A model generated the notes under the pieces. That model searched no databases, was not told the DNA's origin, and worked only from the letters and a program-made list of their open reading frames with translations. The position numbers were made by a program, and so were the translations under genes. Shown here piece after piece: positions 14,610 through 17,208 of a DNA stretch of 17,208 nucleotides. Every line of letters starts with the position of its first letter. The first letter of the stretch is position 1. This stretch comes from an uncultured Collinsella sp. (GTDB taxonomy: Bacteria; Actinomycetota; Coriobacteriia; Coriobacteriales; Coriobacteriaceae): the NCBI GenBank assembly GCA_900765115.1, contig CAAFQK010000041.1, forward strand, positions 1 to 17,208, in the 5' to 3' direction.

Positions 14610-16031
14610 ATGGCTCATAACGACAAACCCGAAAGCGCAAACGAGGCTCAGGATCATTCCCAGCCGCTCGACGACGGCGGCTTTTTCTCCCTGAACGACG
14701 TCATCATGGCAGGCAGGCATCAGCTCACCCGCTCCGAGCAGCTCTTGGCTGCCGACACGCGCCGCAACGCCCGCAACCTACTCGCGAGCGCCAAGTTGCT
14801 CGTACTCGTCGTCATCGTCTCGCTCGCCATGGGCGTCGCCGCTTGGGCGTTTTTGGCCTCGTTGAATATCGCCACCGACTATCGCGAACACCATGCGTGG
14901 ATTTACGCACTGCTTCCCGTTGTGGGCGTTGCCACCGCATGGGTGTACAAAAACCACGGTCTTGCCGCCAAACGCGGTAACAACCTGGTCATCGACTCCG
15001 CTCTGGGCACACGCCTCATCCATATGCGCATGGCCGTCCTCACCTTCGTCTGCTCCACGCTCACGCACCTAACGGGCGGATCGGCCGGTCGCGAGGGAGC
15101 CGCGGTTCAGATTGGCGGCACCATCGCCAGCAACATCTCGAGCCTCGCCCACCTCAAAAAGCATGATCACCACGACCTCATGCTCGCCGGCATCTCGTCG
15201 GCCTTTGGCGCCGTATTCGGCTCGCCCCTTGCCGGAGCTTTCTTTGGCATGGAGATGTGCTTTATCGGCAAGATCGACTACACCGCGGGCATCTACTGTC
15301 TGGTCGCCTCGTTTACCGGCTACTTTACATCACTCGCCCTGGGTACCGAGTACGAGGCGAATGTCATCGCCAGCGTTCCCGCCATGACGCCCAAGACAGT
15401 CGTCATCGTTGTTATCAGCGCCATCATCTTCGGTCTGGCGGCACGCCTCTTTGCCTGGTCGGTTCGAACCGTCAAGAGCCTGTACGGTCGCTTTATCACC
15501 AATTACCTCGTTCGCGCACTTATAGGCGCACTCGTGGTTTTGGCCGCCTATGCCCTCCTCGACGCTTGGGACTACGCCGGCCTTTCCACGTGGCTTTCCG
15601 GCGCTGGATTTGCCGGCAACACCACCCTGGCGGATGCAGCCATCAAGTTGGTCGTCACAGCGCTCACCCTGGGCGCCGGCTTCCAAGGCGGCGAGGTCAC
15701 GCCCCTGTTTGGTATCGGTGCGGCACTCGGTGGCTGGATCGGCTGCCTCACCGGTCTCGACCCCAGTTTTCTGGCAGCTCTCGGCATGCTCGGCGTCTTC
15801 TGCGCCGGCCTCAACGTGCCCATCACCACCTGTATGATGGCCATCGACCTGTTCCACGGCACGGCCGCCGGGTTCTTTGTCATCGTGGCCTTTATCAGCT
15901 ACCTAACCGGCGGACACCGCGGCGTGTACCCCGCCCAGCGCATCATCTCACCCAAGCGCCGTTCGCTTATTGTGGATGAGGGCGGTACGGTAGCGGAGGC
16001 TATCGAGCGCCACAACGACCTGATAGAGTAG
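14610..16031 (+). CDS. ClC-family anion channel/antiporter, possibly CLC-F-like
   Basis: A 473-residue membrane protein with the ClC fold. After a 60-residue charged cytoplasmic N-terminus come about ten or more membrane segments. Key motifs: GGSAGREGAAVQIGG (156-170) with the gating glutamate Glu162; GAGFQGGEVTPLFGIGAALG (356-374 region); LNVPITTCMMAIDLF (401-415); and Tyr440 near the end. The classical Cl-coordinating GSGIP motif is absent: the matching stretch reads RGNNLVIDSALG (122-133). That replacement plus GREG-A-AVQ and GGEVTPLF recall the fluoride/proton CLC-F group, but I cannot settle this by eye. The ATG has AGAGGA 4 bases upstream. It is divergent from moeA and 87 bases ahead of the lipid kinase gene. 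Confidence 0.88.
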   Translation: MAHNDKPESANEAQDHSQPLDDGGFFSLNDVIMAGRHQLTRSEQLLAADTRRNARNLLASAKLLVLVVIVSLAMGVAAWAFLASLNIATDYREHHAWIYALLPVVGVATAWVYKNHGLAAKRGNNLVIDSALGTRLIHMRMAVLTFVCSTLTHLTGGSAGREGAAVQIGGTIASNISSLAHLKKHDHHDLMLAGISSAFGAVFGSPLAGAFFGMEMCFIGKIDYTAGIYCLVASFTGYFTSLALGTEYEANVIASVPAMTPKTVVIVVISAIIFGLAARLFAWSVRTVKSLYGRFITNYLVRALIGALVVLAAYALLDAWDYAGLSTWLSGAGFAGNTTLADAAIKLVVTALTLGAGFQGGEVTPLFGIGAALGGWIGCLTGLDPSFLAALGMLGVFCAGLNVPITTCMMAIDLFHGTAAGFFVIVAFISYLTGGHRGVYPAQRIISPKRRSLIVDEGGTVAEAIERHNDLIE

Positions 16032-16118
16032 ACGTTAGTATTCGCCGTGCAGCCACAATCGGGGGCAATTCGACCTGAGCGCGACCGCACTGTCATGCCA
16101 TACGCCGGGAGTCACCCC

Positions 16119-17081
16119 ATGCACGCAACTGATTTTGGTCGCACGCTCATCATCGCCAATCCTGCCGCCCAGTCGGGCGCCGCGCATGAGGTTGCCGAGC
16201 GCCTGCAACGCTTTTTGGACATGACCGCGCGCGCATCCCAGTTTGACCTGGTGTTGACCGAACGCACGGGGCACGCCAAGGAGCTTGCCGCGCGGGCCCA
16301 GGGCTATCGAACCGTTATCGCCCTTGGCGGCGATGGCGTGATCCACGAGGTCGTCAATGGACTCATGACGCAGGATGAATCGGCCCGTCCCGCCCTTGCC
16401 GTCCTACCCGTTGGTTCCGGCAACGATTTTGCCCAAACGCTCGGTATCGAAGATTTCTCCGGTAAGAATTTTGGCGCGCTGCTCACCTGTGAGCTGCGGC
16501 GTCAAGACATCGGGCGTATTCGCTCATGGAACCCCGCAAACGGCAGCGGCGAGGCTACCGTTGAGTACTACGACCAAACGCTTTCGGTCGGCATCGATGC
16601 CGCCATCGGCCTGGGCACCACCGAGCTGCGAAAAAAGACCGGCTTGACGGGCGCTCCGCTCTACACCCTCTCGGGACTTGAGCAGTTTGGTCTGCGCTAC
16701 CGCAACTACCCCATGACCATTAGCTTTGATGGCGCGCCAGCCGAGCGCGTGCGCGCGATTATCATGGCCATCCAGCTGGGGCCCACCTATGGTTCGGGCT
16801 ATCGCATCTGTCCCGACGCCAACCCGTGCGACGGCATCCTCGACGTTTGCTACGCCTGCGGCCCCGTCCCCCGTGCGGTCGCCCTGCCTATGTTCCTTTC
16901 CGCAAAGGACGGCCACCATACCAAGCTGCCGCCGGTTCGCATGCGCCGCTGCCGCCATGCCGAGCTCACCTTTGAGGAGCCCGACTACCCCATTCAGGCC
17001 GACGGCGAGCCCATCGTCGCCTCGCGCATCGAGGTGGACATCCTTCCCGCCGTCCTCGAGGTCTGGCGCCCAACCCGCTAG
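16119..17081 (+). CDS. Diacylglycerol/lipid kinase family protein (DagK/YegS-like)
   Basis: A 320-residue soluble lipid kinase. ANPAAQSG (13-20) is the N-terminal phosphate loop, ALGGDGVIHEVVNGL (68-82) carries the GGDG nucleotide-binding motif, and VLPVGSGNDFAQTLG (95-109) is the family's second signature. IQADGEP near the C-terminus is also conserved. The family phosphorylates diacylglycerol or related lipids at the membrane surface. ATG at 16119 is chosen for GGGAG 7 bases upstream; ATG 16095 and GTG 16047 are in frame but lack good sites. It lies 87 bases after the ClC gene without a clear terminator between, so they may be co-transcribed. The last 35 coding bases recur inverted at 17174-17208. 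Confidence 0.9.
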   Translation: MHATDFGRTLIIANPAAQSGAAHEVAERLQRFLDMTARASQFDLVLTERTGHAKELAARAQGYRTVIALGGDGVIHEVVNGLMTQDESARPALAVLPVGSGNDFAQTLGIEDFSGKNFGALLTCELRRQDIGRIRSWNPANGSGEATVEYYDQTLSVGIDAAIGLGTTELRKKTGLTGAPLYTLSGLEQFGLRYRNYPMTISFDGAPAERVRAIIMAIQLGPTYGSGYRICPDANPCDGILDVCYACGPVPRAVALPMFLSAKDGHHTKLPPVRMRRCRHAELTFEEPDYPIQADGEPIVASRIEVDILPAVLEVWRPTR

Positions 17082-17208
17082 CTCCACGTAAGTTGCGGGG
17101 AGTATAAAAGGGGGTGTTTTTTTCGTGTTTGGCCGAAAAAACGCCCCTTTTTTCCCCCGCAACTTAGGTGGAGCTAGCGGGTTGGGCGCTAGACCTCGAG
17201 GACGGCGG
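17047..17208. repeat. Long inverted repeat duplicating the 3' end of the lipid kinase gene
   Basis: Bases 17047-17100 match the reverse complement of 17155-17208 at 52 of 54 positions, separated by 54 bases. The left arm is the last 35 coding bases of the lipid kinase gene plus 19 flanking bases. The right arm reaches the window edge and may continue. In the inverted copy the kinase frame is broken by TGG to TAG at 17189-17191 (minus strand), so a gene arriving from the right would end four codons earlier. Confidence 0.9.
17111..17153 (+). terminator. Terminator hairpin, probably bidirectional
   Basis: GGGGTGTTTTTT (17111-17122) pairs with AAAAAACGCCCC (17136-17147) around a 13-base loop, followed by TTTTTT on the plus strand; the minus strand has TTTT after the CCCCC. 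Outer arms AAGTTGCGGGG/CCCCGCAACTT (17090-17100, 17155-17165) extend the fold. It ends the lipid kinase transcript and could end a convergent one. Confidence 0.75.

Noticed and set aside
1..17208. CRISPR arrays, insertion sequences, phage genes or rRNA
   Set aside because: No regularly spaced direct repeats, transposase, integrase, phage or rRNA sequence was seen on either strand.

Overview
This window looks like chromosomal DNA of a strictly anaerobic, GC-rich actinobacterium of the Coriobacteriia, most likely a gut Collinsella. That placement is an inference from base composition, gene content and the style of the intergenic repeats; no marker gene confirms it. Nearly all genes lie on the minus strand; only the two genes at the right end are on the plus strand.

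Left end (1-400): a perfect 21-bp inverted repeat, an intrinsic terminator, tRNA-Gly(TCC) and tRNA-Pro(TGG), read leftward from a near-consensus promoter at 358-386.

Selenium and iron-sulfur block (398-8554, all minus, transcribed right to left): two double-cubane/2-hydroxyacyl-CoA dehydratase-like proteins (YjiM/HgdB type), their ATP-dependent activator (YjiL/HgdC type), selD, yedF, a DUF3343 Se/S-carrier-like protein, a SufS-type cysteine desulfurase and, after a strong terminator, a BrnQ branched-chain amino acid carrier. selD is itself a selenoprotein gene: the true start is at 4964 and codon 17 is an in-frame TGA in a GUAAK motif, so a naive gene call loses the catalytic N-terminus. Two copies of a roughly 100-bp structured repeat sit in the two spaces between the dehydratase-type genes. 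Their stems show compensatory base changes. Upstream of the block are a promoter and a possible 22-codon leader ORF.

Molybdenum block (8984-14400, all minus): moeA and mogA (cofactor assembly), a terminator, then modA, modB and modC (molybdate/tungstate ABC importer) and another terminator. ModB is unusual: it has a signal peptide and about 190 extracytoplasmic residues in front of a normal permease core. An operator-like array of alternating half-sites lies at the modA promoter.

Right end (14610-17208, plus strand): a ClC-family anion transporter and a diacylglycerol-kinase-family lipid kinase. The last 54 bases of the window are an inverted near-copy of the end of the lipid kinase gene, around a bidirectional terminator hairpin.

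Taken together, the window supplies molybdenum (uptake and cofactor insertion) and activated selenium (selenophosphate, with likely Se/S carriers). This suits an organism using Se- and Mo-dependent anaerobic oxidoreductases such as formate dehydrogenase or selenium-dependent molybdenum hydroxylases, which are not encoded here. The most interesting hypothesis is that the double-cubane reductase pair works in selenium or sulfur reduction feeding SelD.
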